Positions 1 to 7,655 of a stretch of 13,860 bases of DNA are shown here, piece after piece; position 1 is the stretch's first letter; every line of letters starts with the position of its first letter. This DNA is from Phytoactinopolyspora endophytica (GTDB lineage Bacteria > Actinomycetota > Actinomycetes > Jiangellales > Jiangellaceae). The stretch lies in NCBI RefSeq assembly GCF_004138495.1, contig NZ_ML142851.1, positions 249,520-263,379 on the forward strand. The letters run 5' to 3'. The notes under the pieces are model-generated. The model did no database searches, was not told the origin of the DNA, and saw nothing but the letters and a program-made list of their open reading frames with translations. The position numbers and the translations under genes were made by a program.

Positions 1-2
1 TC

Positions 3-404
3 GGGCTTGCCACGGTTGCATTGCCTATGCTGCGTCCGCTGCGTCTGGTTCGTCTTGTCGTCGTCCTGGATTACGCGCAGCGTCGGGCGGCGAGCCTGCG
101 CATCAGGGCCGGAAGCTACGTTGCGAGTGGCGCGGCTCTGCTCGTTTTCGTCGGCGGGCTGGCTATCACTGATGCTGAACGCGGTCATCCGGACGCGCTC
201 ATTGCGAACGTCGGAGACGGCTGGTGGTGGGCGTTTGTCTCCATGACCACGGTCGGTTATGGCGATATGTATCCGGTGACCGTCAGTGGTCGCCTCATCG
301 CGGTCGCCCTTATGCTGGGCGGTATCGCGGTTCTGGGCAGCGTCACCGGTATGGTCGCGTCGTGGGTGATCGAGCAGGTGCGCGTCCCCAGTGAGGAACG
401 ATGA
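3..404 (+). CDS. Potassium channel, pore-containing C-terminal part (5' truncated by window)
   Basis: The reading frame is open to the left edge, so the true start lies outside the window. What is visible begins with an arginine-spaced hydrophobic stretch ([13 protein letters not shown]), which resembles the end of an S4 voltage-sensor helix. Next come an outer membrane helix (about [19 protein letters not shown]), a pore helix, the selectivity filter TTVGYGD and a final inner helix (about [21 protein letters not shown]). The TVGYGD filter is the defining K+-selective signature. The S4-like segment suggests a six-helix voltage-gated type rather than a two-helix type, but the sensor itself is not in view. 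Only about 10 residues follow the inner helix, so there is no C-terminal RCK or cyclic-nucleotide domain. It converges with the next gene, leaving 14 bp between stop codons. Confidence 0.93.
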   Translation, partial: GLATVALPMLRPLRLVRLVVVLDYAQRRAASLRIRAGSYVASGAALLVFVGGLAITDAERGHPDALIANVGDGWWWAFVSMTTVGYGDMYPVTVSGRLIAVALMLGGIAVLGSVTGMVASWVIEQVRVPSEER

Positions 405-418
405 CTGTGCCGCCCGGG

Positions 419-811
419 TCAGGCCCGGAACTCGTCGGACCGCTCACGTGCGGCATCGGCGGCGTCGACGTCTTTGTGGAAGCGCTTATGGATCCACAGC
501 CGTTTCGGTCCGAGGTTTGAGGTGCTCGCCCACAGTCCGCTGAGAGGGCCGATCCGGGTGTGCCGGGGGACTCGTGCCTCGACTGCGTCGCTCTTCTTCG
601 GCTTGGTGTTCATGATGTAGCGAGCTCGCACCAAGATGATGCTCTGGTCCGTGACGACCACGATGTAGAACCTGATCCAGAAGAACGTGAGCCACGTGAG
701 CAACAGGAAGTACGGGCTTGGCCCGGATTGTGCCAGGAAGACCTGCTCGGTGTTTTCGCCGGGGCGCAGATAGGGTCGTGTGCGTTCGGGGAGCTTGTCG
801 CGAAGAGTCAT
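419..811 (-). CDS. Small PH-like membrane-associated protein, paralogue 1
   Basis: A 130-residue protein starting at ATG 811. It has a charged N-terminus with the motif YLRPGE. A hydrophobic region at about residues 33-63 (SPYFLLLTWLTFFW, then FYIVVVTDQSIILV) reads as a membrane hairpin or segment running into a beta-rich stretch. A basic C-terminal half follows, with GPLSGLWASTS and KRLWIHKRFHKDVDAADAA. I recognise this as a widespread actinobacterial family usually annotated as hypothetical or PH-domain-like, with no assigned biochemical role. It is 73% identical by hand count, without gaps, to the gene immediately upstream (847-1239), so the pair is a tandem duplication. There is no Shine-Dalgarno sequence. 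A TAnnnT element lies 8 nt before the ATG, which suggests a leaderless transcript. Function unknown. Confidence 0.85.
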   Translation of the reverse strand: MTLRDKLPERTRPYLRPGENTEQVFLAQSGPSPYFLLLTWLTFFWIRFYIVVVTDQSIILVRARYIMNTKPKKSDAVEARVPRHTRIGPLSGLWASTSNLGPKRLWIHKRFHKDVDAADAARERSDEFRA

Positions 812-819
812 GGCGGGTC

Positions 820-825
820 AGCCTA
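820..825 (-). promoter_or_regulatory. Putative leaderless -10 element of PH-like gene 1
   Basis: On the minus strand the sequence reads TAGGCT, then 8 nt, then the ATG at 811. TAnnnT at this distance is the usual arrangement for leaderless actinobacterial transcripts. The same block (TARGCTGACC, one base, GCC, ATG) precedes the paralogue at 1239 with identical spacing. That conservation is the main support. Confidence 0.5.
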
Positions 826-846
826 GATCATTTAGAACGGAGTTGG

Positions 847-1239
847 TCAGGCTAGGGGTCCATCGGGCTGATCGAGTGCGGCATCGGCGGCGTCGACGTC
901 TTTGTGGAAGTACCTATGGATCCACAGCCGCTTCGGTCCGAGGTTTGAGGTGCTCGCCCACAGCCCGCTGACGGGGCCGATGCGGGTGCGCCGGGGGAGC
1001 CGGGCCTCGACTGGGTCGTCGCCCTTCGGCTTGGTGTTCACGAAGTGACCGGTCCGCACCATGACGATGCTCTGGTCCGTCACAGCCACGATGTAGAACT
1101 TGTGCCAGAACAGCGTGAGCCACGTCAGGAGAAAGAAGTACGGGCTTGGTCCGGATTGCGCCTGAAAGACCTGCTCGATGTTCTCACCAGGGCGCAGATA
1201 CGGTTGCGCACGTTCGCGGAGTCTGTCCCGAGTGGCCAT
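847..1239 (-). CDS. Small PH-like membrane-associated protein, paralogue 2
   Basis: A 130-residue protein starting at ATG 1239. It has the same architecture and exactly the same length as the gene at 419-811: YLRPGE near residue 14, a hydrophobic region from about residue 33 to 60, TDQS, NTKPK, then GPVSGLWASTS and KRLWIHRYFHKDVDAADAA. Differences between the two copies cluster in three places: the first 12 residues, a short block at about 59-76, and the last 8 residues. The block around GLWASTSNLGPKRLWIH is invariant and is probably the functional core of the family. It lies 35 bp upstream of its paralogue on the same strand. Each gene keeps its own promoter-like box, so they may be transcribed separately or together. 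Function unknown. Confidence 0.85.
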   Translation of the reverse strand: MATRDRLRERAQPYLRPGENIEQVFQAQSGPSPYFFLLTWLTLFWHKFYIVAVTDQSIVMVRTGHFVNTKPKGDDPVEARLPRRTRIGPVSGLWASTSNLGPKRLWIHRYFHKDVDAADAALDQPDGPLA

Positions 1240-1516
1240 GGCTGGTCAGCTTAGGACATTCGTTGAACGGCCAGTGCGGGGGCTCGCGGTACGGACGACG
1301 GCCGTTTGAGTGATCCGGTCCAGCCGTTGCCAAGATCGTGGTGCAGGTGTAGGCACAGACGGAACCGGCTGCCCGGGTTGGCTGTTCACATGCGCAACCG
1401 CTCGGGGGGAAGAGGCAGCTGATGCATGGCGAATGGTGACTGCGTCGCCGCCTGTGGCGAGCGCGGTCTTTTGATGTCCGTTTGTAGTCCACGGCACCTC
1501 AATGGGGAGGTAAAGG
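1240..1516. other. Intergenic region between divergent genes
   Basis: This 277-bp gap separates the minus-strand PH-like gene from the plus-strand LVIVD gene. It holds the leaderless promoter box of the former. At the far end it holds a strong ribosome binding site (GGGGAGG, 1504-1510, 6 nt before ATG 1517) for the latter. A short hairpin (TCGCC/GGCGA, 1445-1460) followed by TTTT lies in between. I could not identify a convincing -35/-10 pair for the plus-strand gene, and I see no conserved small gene. Confidence 0.5.
1248..1253 (-). promoter_or_regulatory. Putative leaderless -10 element of PH-like gene 2
   Basis: On the minus strand TAAGCT sits 8 nt before the ATG at 1239. Position and sequence match the box in front of the downstream paralogue. 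No Shine-Dalgarno sequence is present. Confidence 0.5.
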
Positions 1517-3535
1517 ATGAGACGACATCCACGCCAGAAGAGCACCAGGCGAGGCGTATTGGTCGCCGTATCGGGGGTGATCCTTGCTCTCGGGTTCGCC
1601 TCGGCCAGTGCTCATCCAGGTCACGACGACGGGATCGAGCCGCGGCCGGGACCGCATGCCGCTGGCCAGCCCGACGACGTGGTCAGCAAGAACAACATCC
1701 ACGACCAGCATGGACCGAGCAGCGGCCACCTGCCGGGTTCGGTGGAGAACGTCGAACTGATCAGCTCGCTACGGCTCACGTCGTTCGAGGAGGACATCTC
1801 TGACGTGTCGGCGCTGCAGACCGCGGACGGGCGATGGTTCGCCTACGTCGGCGACTGGGGCGCGCACTGTGAGACCGGTGGCGTCCGCATCGTCGATTTC
1901 ACCGATCCGGAGAACCCGACCCGGGCAGGAAACCTGAACAGCCCCGGCTTCGGCTACGTCACGGAGGGCCTGCAGGCGCTGAGCGTCGACACGGCGCAGT
2001 TCAGCGGCGATCTGCTCGTCGTCAGCAACGAATGGTGCCGCACCAGCGGCAATCCGAAGAACATGCCCGGCGGCATCACCCTCTGGGACATCAGCGAGCC
2101 CACCGAGCCGGAGAAGCTCGTCGAGGCGTTCGGCGACTTCGACCTGCACGGCAACCGGGCGAACGAGTCACACAGCGCGATCGCATGGGACACCGGCGAA
2201 GGCAACGCCTACGTCGCCGTCATCGACAACGAAGAGGCTGAAGACGTCGACCTGTTCGACATCACCGATCCGCGCAACCCGGTGCTCCTCGCCGAGACCG
2301 AGCTCCCGGGCGTGAACGTCAACGGCTTCGGCGACCTGAAGACGGCGCACGACTTCGACGTGCTGCAGTTCCCCGACGGCACCTGGCACCTCATGGTCTC
2401 GGACTGGGACGCCGGCTGGATCGACGTCGACGTCACCGACCCGTCCAATCCCGTCATTGTGGGTGACTTCGACTACGCGGAATGCGACCAGGTGATTCTG
2501 GAGGAACTCGGCGACTGCCTTCAGCCGGAGGGCAACGGCCACCAGGGTGAGTGGACCAGCGACGGATCCGTCTTCGTCGGAACCGATGAGGACTTCGCAC
2601 CGTTCCGCACCAGCGACCTGATGATCACCACGGGGGACCACCAGGGCGATTACCCGGCTGTGAGCGTGGGCGGCGCGCAGTCTCCCGCCAGCCTGGAAGA
2701 TCTCGAACTGGATGGGCCGGTGGTGTACGGCGGTTACGGCTGCCCGGACTCGGCACCGATACCGAGCCCCGAGGATGTGCCCGGATACCTGGACATGCTC
2801 GAAGAGGGCGACGAGCGGATCGTCGTCCTTCAGCGTGGTCCGGTCGGAGACCCGAGCGCTCCCGAGGATCCCTGCTTCCCAGGTGAGAAGGCACATGAAG
2901 CGGTGCTCGCCGGTTGGGACGCGGTGCTGTTCGTCCAGTCGCACTCCGGGCCCGAGGATCCGCCGTTCTGCGGGTCGGGCGCCTTCGTCGACGAGGTCGT
3001 GGGCGTGTGCACCAGCCACGAGGCATTCCACCGGCTGTTCGACTCGCCGCCGTTCACTCCGCCGTGGACCTACCCCGACGGGCCGGAGATCGGCGCCATC
3101 GGAGATCGCATCGAGGTCGTGGCCACGTTCGACGGCTGGGGCTACACCAGGGTGGTCGACACCGCGGACCCGAGCATGCCGACGGAGATCGCCCAGATCA
3201 CCATCCCGGAGACCATGGACCAGGACGTCGCCATCGGGTTCGGTGACCTCACCGTGCACGAGGTCGAGGTTCCGCGAGGCGACCCGAACGAAGGCGGTGC
3301 GAACGTCGACGACGACCTGCTGGCGTACTTCTCCTGGTACGCGGGTGGCTTCCGGGTGGTCGACATCAGCGATCCGGCGAATCCTGAGGAGGTCGGTCAT
3401 TACATCGACGACGACGGCAGCAACTTCTGGGGCGTCGCGTTGGCGACCGACCAGAACGGTGACCGCATCGTCTTGGCCAGCGATCGAGACTACGGATTGT
3501 TCATCTTCCGCTACACCGGAGCGTTGCCCGAGTAA
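1517..3535 (+). CDS. Secreted LVIVD-repeat protein with a protease-associated (PA) domain
   Basis: A 672-residue exported protein. The N-terminus is a classic signal peptide: a basic start, a hydrophobic core at about residues 14-28 and an AxA site (cleavage expected after A32), followed by a His/Asp-rich HPGHDDG start of the mature protein. LVIVD-type repeats, predicted to form a beta-propeller, recur through the protein. Examples are GGVRIVDFTDPENP, GGITLWDISEPTEP, VDLFDITDPRNP, WIDVDVTDPSNP and FRVVDISDPANP. A PA domain at about residues 390-510 (YGGYGCPDS, RIVVLQRGP, DAVLFVQSH, with several Cys) interrupts the repeats. No protease or hydrolase catalytic motif is visible, so a surface or secreted binding role is inferred. 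The start is set by GGGGAGG 6 nt upstream. There is no sortase signal or C-terminal membrane anchor. Confidence 0.88.
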   Translation: MRRHPRQKSTRRGVLVAVSGVILALGFASASAHPGHDDGIEPRPGPHAAGQPDDVVSKNNIHDQHGPSSGHLPGSVENVELISSLRLTSFEEDISDVSALQTADGRWFAYVGDWGAHCETGGVRIVDFTDPENPTRAGNLNSPGFGYVTEGLQALSVDTAQFSGDLLVVSNEWCRTSGNPKNMPGGITLWDISEPTEPEKLVEAFGDFDLHGNRANESHSAIAWDTGEGNAYVAVIDNEEAEDVDLFDITDPRNPVLLAETELPGVNVNGFGDLKTAHDFDVLQFPDGTWHLMVSDWDAGWIDVDVTDPSNPVIVGDFDYAECDQVILEELGDCLQPEGNGHQGEWTSDGSVFVGTDEDFAPFRTSDLMITTGDHQGDYPAVSVGGAQSPASLEDLELDGPVVYGGYGCPDSAPIPSPEDVPGYLDMLEEGDERIVVLQRGPVGDPSAPEDPCFPGEKAHEAVLAGWDAVLFVQSHSGPEDPPFCGSGAFVDEVVGVCTSHEAFHRLFDSPPFTPPWTYPDGPEIGAIGDRIEVVATFDGWGYTRVVDTADPSMPTEIAQITIPETMDQDVAIGFGDLTVHEVEVPRGDPNEGGANVDDDLLAYFSWYAGGFRVVDISDPANPEEVGHYIDDDGSNFWGVALATDQNGDRIVLASDRDYGLFIFRYTGALPE

Positions 3536-3580
3536 GCGGCCACCGCTCAGGTAGGTGATCGATACCTGGGTGAGTGGTAG

Positions 3581-3637
3581 ATGCCCGAGCAGGGGCGCTG
3601 ACTGCCGGGGAGAAGGCGTCCCTGCTCGCCCGGGCAT
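3581..3637. terminator. Large hairpin, probable bidirectional terminator
   Basis: GAGCAGGGGCGC (3587-3598) pairs with GCGTCCCTGCTC (3616-3627) with one G-T wobble. Below this the stem continues as ATGCCC (3581-3586) with GGGCAT (3632-3637) across a 4-nt bulge. The loop is 17 nt. It sits between the convergent LVIVD gene (ends 3535) and AraC-type gene (ends 3702). There is no U-tract on either side, which is common for actinomycete terminators. A smaller hairpin, CAGGTA/TACCTG, lies just before it at 3548-3568. Confidence 0.65.
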
Positions 3638-3701
3638 ACACGGGGCCGGGTGCTCGTGGCGATGGGCCCGCGGGCATTGCGGGTCGACGACGTGGCAGCG
3701 A

Positions 3702-4517
3702 TCAGGTGCGTGAGGTAGACGTCCGTAGCTCTGTCGGCGACAAGCCGGTGGTCTCCTTGATCTTCCGCGCGAAGTGGAAGCTGGTCTTGAACCCACACCG
3801 GTCGGCGATGGAGCCGATCGTGAGCCCGGTCGACGTCAAGAGTTCGACGCCGAGAGAGATGCGGCGGTCCCAGAGGTATCGAATCGGGGTCGTGTCCATG
3901 TGGGCACGGAACATCCGAACCAGATGAGCCGGCGTCACCGAAGCGGCTTGAGCGATGTCCGTAAGAGTGATCTGCCGCTCGACATGGGTGTGGATGAACA
4001 GCCGGGCATCCTCGATCGACTTCGGCAACGCCGCCGGAAGGTTCCTGAACTCGGCGATGAACCGCCACAGCAGCGCGGTCGCGAGCGCGTCGAGAAGCGC
4101 GCCGTCGGCGGTGAGTCTGGTCTGCTCCGTGACGACGGCCTCTCGCGCCAAATAGGTGAGGGCGGACGAGAGGGTCCTGGTGGGGCGGAGCGACTCGAGC
4201 CATGTGCGCATCTGCTCCGTCGCGTTCTCCATCCGGCCCCGGACGAGCGTCTCTCTGGTGCCGGCATGCTCGTCGAACCAGATTTCCTCCGTGTGGCCAG
4301 GCAACAGGAGACATATCTGGCCCGTCGGCACGTGACGCGGCTCGCCGTCGTCGATGCGCACGCTCATCGATCCGGAGTGGATCAGCATGAGCTGTATCTC
4401 TTGCTGGCGACGCGGTCCGATCCTGGAGCCGGCGGGCTGCACCATCTGTCGCGCCGTCGCGTCGACGACGCGGAGTCTGCGAGAGCGAGCATCAAGCTCA
4501 GACACAGAACGGTACAT
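3702..4517 (-). CDS. AraC-family transcriptional regulator of the divergent uptake operon
   Basis: A 271-residue regulator from ATG 4517. The N-terminal half is a cupin-like sensing domain (IQLMLIHSGSMSVRIDDGEP, PTGQICLLLPGHTEEIW). The C-terminal about 100 residues form the two-HTH AraC DNA-binding domain. The first HTH is at ITLTDIAQAASVTPAHLVRMF. The second is at LTIGSIADRCGFKTSFHFARKIKE and carries the usual GF-S--F-R/K signature. The frame stays open upstream to a GTG at 4580, but that would run 19 bp into the divergent oxidoreductase gene. ATG 4517 is preferred because TAACAT lies 7 nt upstream, fitting a leaderless transcript. Only 44 bp separate the two divergent starts, so it very likely controls the oxidoreductase/ABC operon and its own gene in response to a carbohydrate or derivative. 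The effector is unknown. Confidence 0.9.
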   Translation of the reverse strand: MYRSVSELDARSRRLRVVDATARQMVQPAGSRIGPRRQQEIQLMLIHSGSMSVRIDDGEPRHVPTGQICLLLPGHTEEIWFDEHAGTRETLVRGRMENATEQMRTWLESLRPTRTLSSALTYLAREAVVTEQTRLTADGALLDALATALLWRFIAEFRNLPAALPKSIEDARLFIHTHVERQITLTDIAQAASVTPAHLVRMFRAHMDTTPIRYLWDRRISLGVELLTSTGLTIGSIADRCGFKTSFHFARKIKETTGLSPTELRTSTSRT

Positions 4518-4524
4518 TTCAGCT

Positions 4525-4530
4525 ATGTTA
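4525..4530 (-). promoter_or_regulatory. Putative leaderless -10 element for the AraC-type gene
   Basis: On the minus strand TAACAT ends 7 nt before ATG 4517. An ATGACA hexamer further upstream (19-nt spacer) could be a poor -35. On the plus strand the overlapping TATGTT (4524-4529) also fits TAnnnT and would start the divergent operon transcript near 4536. The two promoters would overlap within the 44-bp gap. Confidence 0.4.
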
Positions 4531-4561
4531 ATAGAGGTCGTCTTGATGGTGTCATGTTCGC

Positions 4562-6181
4562 ATGAGTGAACTCGAGACACAGCTCCTGGTCGTAGGTGGC
4601 GGGGTCGGTGGCGTCGTGGCCGCCGTGACCGCGGCGCGCCGTGGAATCCATGTGACGCTCACCGAGCCCACCGACTGGCTGGGTGGTGTGCTGACCACCC
4701 AGGCGGTTCCGCCGGATGAGCACGTGTGGATAGAGCAGTTCGGATGCACGGCGACGTATCGGGCGTACCGTGACGCCGTCCGCGAGTACTACCGGCGGCA
4801 CTACCCGCTGACCGACGCCGCCCTGGAACGGCGGGCGTTCAACCCGGGCGGCGCCAAGGTCTCAGACCTGTGCCACGAACCGCGGGTCAGCCTCGCCGTG
4901 CTGGAAGCGATGGTGGCGCCGTTGCGAGGCTCGGGCCTGCTGCACATCCTGATGGAGCACGAGCCTGTCGCCGCGGAGACCGACGGTGATCACATCACGG
5001 CCGTGACTATGCGGAACGGAAGAACCAGTGCGTCGACGGTGATCTCTGCCCAGTGGGTCATCGACGCAAGCGAGACCGGCGAGCTGCTGCCGATGGCCGG
5101 TGTGGAGTACGTCTCGGGTGCTGAGGCCCATGCCGAGACGGGTGAGCCGCATGCCGCCGACGTCGCCGATCCGCTGAACATGCAGCCGGTGTCGGTGTGC
5201 TTCGCGCTCGATCACCGGTCGGATGAGGACCACACCATCGACAAGCCGGACGGCTACGAGCGGTTCAAGGCCGCTCGCGCCATCGACTGGCCGAATGGCC
5301 AGCTCTCGTTCTCCGCTCCGCATCCGAAGACTCGCCGACCGGTCGAGCATCAGTTCTGGCCGAATCCCGACGACGATCCGGCGACGATCAGGCCTGACTA
5401 TGCGGATCAGCGGGTGGGCTCGATGGATCGGAACCTGTGGACGTTCCGGCGGATCGCCGCCCGGGCGAACTTCCAGCCAGGGGCCTACCCGAGCGACATC
5501 ACCCTGGTGAACTGGCCACAGATCGACTATTGGGGTGGTCCGGTCTACGACCACCCCGACGCGGAGACACATATGCAGGCGGCACGGGCGTTGAGCCGCT
5601 CCTTCCTGTACTGGTTGCAGACGGAGGCGCCTCGTCCCGATGGCGGTACGGGCTGGCCAGGGCTGCGCCTGCGTGGCGACGTCGTCGGTGATACCGACGA
5701 TGGACTGGCGAAAGCGCCGTACATCAGGGAATCGCGCCGGATCCGCGCCGAGCACACGGTCGTGGAGCAGGAACTCTCCCTGGAGATGCGGGGCGCGGCC
5801 GGTGCTGTCTCCTACCGGGACAGCGTCGGCGTGGGGATGTACCGGATCGATCTGCATCCGTCCACCGGTGGCGACCCGTACATCGACATCGGTTGCTGCC
5901 CGTTCGAGCTGCCTCTGGGAGCGATGGTGCCGGTGCGCGTGGAGAACCTGCTTCCGGGCGCGAAGAACATCGGTACGACACACATCACGAACGGCGCGTA
6001 CCGCATGCCGCTGGTGGAGTGGAACATCGGCGAGGTCGCCGGCCACCTGGTCGCCTTCTGCACGCAGCGCAAGGTGCAGCCGCGGCAGGTCAGGGCCGAC
6101 GACGGGCTGCTGGCTGAGTTCACGCGCGAACTGGATGATGCCGGCGTCGAGCGGCACTGGCCGAGAGTCGCCGGGTACTGA
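4562..6181 (+). CDS. FAD-dependent oxidoreductase (FAD_oxidored-type family)
   Basis: A 539-residue cytoplasmic flavoenzyme. The N-terminus is a dinucleotide-binding Rossmann motif: VVGGGVGGVVAAVTAARRG at residues 10-28, with an acidic residue (E35) ending the second strand, then DWLGG. The C-terminus has the matching FAD-contact segment LLPGAKNIGTTHITNGAYRM, followed by VEWNIGEVAGHLVAF. This pattern fits the FAD_oxidored family, whose members often sit beside sugar transport genes; the substrate is not deducible. A Cys pair (DIGCC, about residue 445) lies near the C-terminal FAD region. The start is fixed at ATG 4562 because an in-frame stop (4544-4546) lies just upstream with no other start. 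It lacks a clear ribosome binding site. It is the first gene of an operon, 74 bp before the solute-binding protein gene. Confidence 0.88.
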   Translation: MSELETQLLVVGGGVGGVVAAVTAARRGIHVTLTEPTDWLGGVLTTQAVPPDEHVWIEQFGCTATYRAYRDAVREYYRRHYPLTDAALERRAFNPGGAKVSDLCHEPRVSLAVLEAMVAPLRGSGLLHILMEHEPVAAETDGDHITAVTMRNGRTSASTVISAQWVIDASETGELLPMAGVEYVSGAEAHAETGEPHAADVADPLNMQPVSVCFALDHRSDEDHTIDKPDGYERFKAARAIDWPNGQLSFSAPHPKTRRPVEHQFWPNPDDDPATIRPDYADQRVGSMDRNLWTFRRIAARANFQPGAYPSDITLVNWPQIDYWGGPVYDHPDAETHMQAARALSRSFLYWLQTEAPRPDGGTGWPGLRLRGDVVGDTDDGLAKAPYIRESRRIRAEHTVVEQELSLEMRGAAGAVSYRDSVGVGMYRIDLHPSTGGDPYIDIGCCPFELPLGAMVPVRVENLLPGAKNIGTTHITNGAYRMPLVEWNIGEVAGHLVAFCTQRKVQPRQVRADDGLLAEFTRELDDAGVERHWPRVAGY

Positions 6182-6255
6182 CGGCAGGCGGCCGCAGCGA
6201 TCGGCGACGTGTTCGGAAAAGGACTTCGTACTTCGTTCATCAAAGGAGATGGCTC

Positions 6256-7653
6256 ATGCGCGCAATCAGAACGAGGACGGCCAGGACGACGACGGCCAGG
6301 ACGACGACGGCGGCGGTGGCGACGGCCACGGTGGCTGCCGTGATGACCGTGGTGGCCGGATGCGGCTCCGACTCGGACTCCTCCGCCTCGGGCTCGTCGT
6401 CCGACGTATCGGGCGACGGCGAGGTGGTGATCACTTGTGCGACGTGCCAGGAGAGCCCGACCGACCCGTTCTTGCAGTACAACTATGAGGCGGTGGAGCG
6501 GTTCAACGAGGAGTTCGCCGGGACGTACCGGGTCGACACGATCGAGAACGCGAACGCCGGATCCAGCGACGACCGGCTGCAGTACTACCAGCGGCTTGCC
6601 CTCGCCGACGATCTGCCCGACCTGTTCCAGCTCAACTCTGGTGAGGTCAAAGCGCTGCAGGAGACGGGGAAGCTCCACGATTTCGCACCGAATCTGGAGA
6701 ACGACGACGAGTGGGCGGGGACCTTCCACGACCAGGCGTTCGACGCGTTGATGGGGTCCGACGGCCAGATCTGGGCGGTACCGCAACAGCGCGACGCCAT
6801 CGGGATCTACTACAACGTCGAGCTTCTCGAAGAGGCCGGCTATGAGGAGTTTCCGTCGACGTGGGACGAGTTCGAGGATTTGGCGGCAGAGCTGAAGGCG
6901 CAGGACAAGATCGCCATCGCCATGGACGGCGACTGGGCGACGATGCTCATGTGGGTCAACCTGATCGGGACCCAGCCTGATGGCGCGGAGTTCCTGGGTG
7001 AGGGGATCGTCGAATCGGACAACTGGGGCGCCGACTCCGCAGTGGTCGAGGCGACGGAACGTCTTCGGGATTGGCATGTGGAGGGTTACGTGAATTCCGA
7101 TGCGTTCTCCGGTGACTTCCAGAACGCGGCCGCACCATACCTGACCGAGGAAGCGGCGATGGTCGCCAATGGTCCGTGGTTCGTGAACACGAACCTTAAG
7201 ACGGACTCGGCTGCTCCCGGACTCTACGAGAAGACGGGCTACGCGGCTGCACCGGGATGGTCGGAGGGTGATCAGGGCACCGTCGTCGTATCTGGTGCCG
7301 GCTGGGTGTCGGGAACGACGGACGAGCGGAAGCTCGAGGCGGTCGAGGCGTTCGTCAAGTTTGTGTCTTCGGAAGACGAAGTTCTGAAGCAGGCGGCGGC
7401 GACGGGGGCCAACCCGCCGGTGAAAGTCGATGCGGCTGCCGCCGAAGACGCAAACCTGGAGCCGTTGGCGGTAGGGCTCATCGAAGAGGCCGCCGAGCTG
7501 ACGTACCGCTACCCGCATGTGCGTGTGCATGGTCCGGCGGGGTTCGGTACGGCGTGGAAGAACCTCTGGCCCGCCTACGTGAAGGGTGAGATGGAGACGG
7601 ACGACTTCCTGCAACGGCTGACGGAAGATGCCGCTTCGGAAGCGGCGGGCTGA
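6256..7653 (+). CDS. ABC transporter extracellular solute-binding lipoprotein (carbohydrate type)
   Basis: A 465-residue substrate-binding protein of the family-1 (maltose-binding-like) type. The signal peptide is unusually Arg/Thr/Ala-rich and ends in the lipobox VAGC, with lipidation expected at C36. A Ser/Asp-rich linker follows. Family features include LPDLFQLNSGEVKAL, then WAVPQQRDAIGIYYNVELLEEAG and PSTWDEFEDLAAELKAQ. Further on are AMVANGPWFVN and the C-terminal GAGWVSG and AVEAFVKFVSSE segments. It would capture an oligosaccharide or related solute outside the membrane for the two permeases that follow. AAAGGAG lies 7 nt before the ATG. The next gene begins 2 nt after its stop, so translation is probably coupled. 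The ligand cannot be read from sequence. Confidence 0.93.
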   Translation: MRAIRTRTARTTTARTTTAAVATATVAAVMTVVAGCGSDSDSSASGSSSDVSGDGEVVITCATCQESPTDPFLQYNYEAVERFNEEFAGTYRVDTIENANAGSSDDRLQYYQRLALADDLPDLFQLNSGEVKALQETGKLHDFAPNLENDDEWAGTFHDQAFDALMGSDGQIWAVPQQRDAIGIYYNVELLEEAGYEEFPSTWDEFEDLAAELKAQDKIAIAMDGDWATMLMWVNLIGTQPDGAEFLGEGIVESDNWGADSAVVEATERLRDWHVEGYVNSDAFSGDFQNAAAPYLTEEAAMVANGPWFVNTNLKTDSAAPGLYEKTGYAAAPGWSEGDQGTVVVSGAGWVSGTTDERKLEAVEAFVKFVSSEDEVLKQAAATGANPPVKVDAAAAEDANLEPLAVGLIEEAAELTYRYPHVRVHGPAGFGTAWKNLWPAYVKGEMETDDFLQRLTEDAASEAAG

Positions 7654-7655
7654 CC

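Noticed and set aside
414..428. CCGGG-TCAGG-CCCGG hairpin between the convergent K+ channel and PH-like genes
   Set aside because: The stem is only 5 bp and common in such GC-rich sequence. It could help termination, but support is too thin for a feature.
1445..1471. Short hairpin TCGCC/GGCGA followed by TTTT
   Set aside because: Only a 5-bp stem, and no plus-strand gene close upstream needs a terminator. It may be chance in GC-rich DNA.
1246..1545. 99-codon minus-strand frame in the 1240-1516 gap
   Set aside because: It runs into the signal-peptide coding region of the LVIVD gene and shows no motif or ribosome binding site.
2168..3796. Long minus-strand open frame (542 codons) opposite the LVIVD gene
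   Set aside because: It is a GC-skew shadow. The plus-strand protein has a signal peptide, a ribosome binding site and recognisable repeats, while the minus frame shows no domain.
4862..6157. 431-codon minus-strand frame opposite the FAD oxidoreductase
   Set aside because: Antisense shadow; the plus strand has Rossmann and FAD-contact motifs and the minus frame has none.
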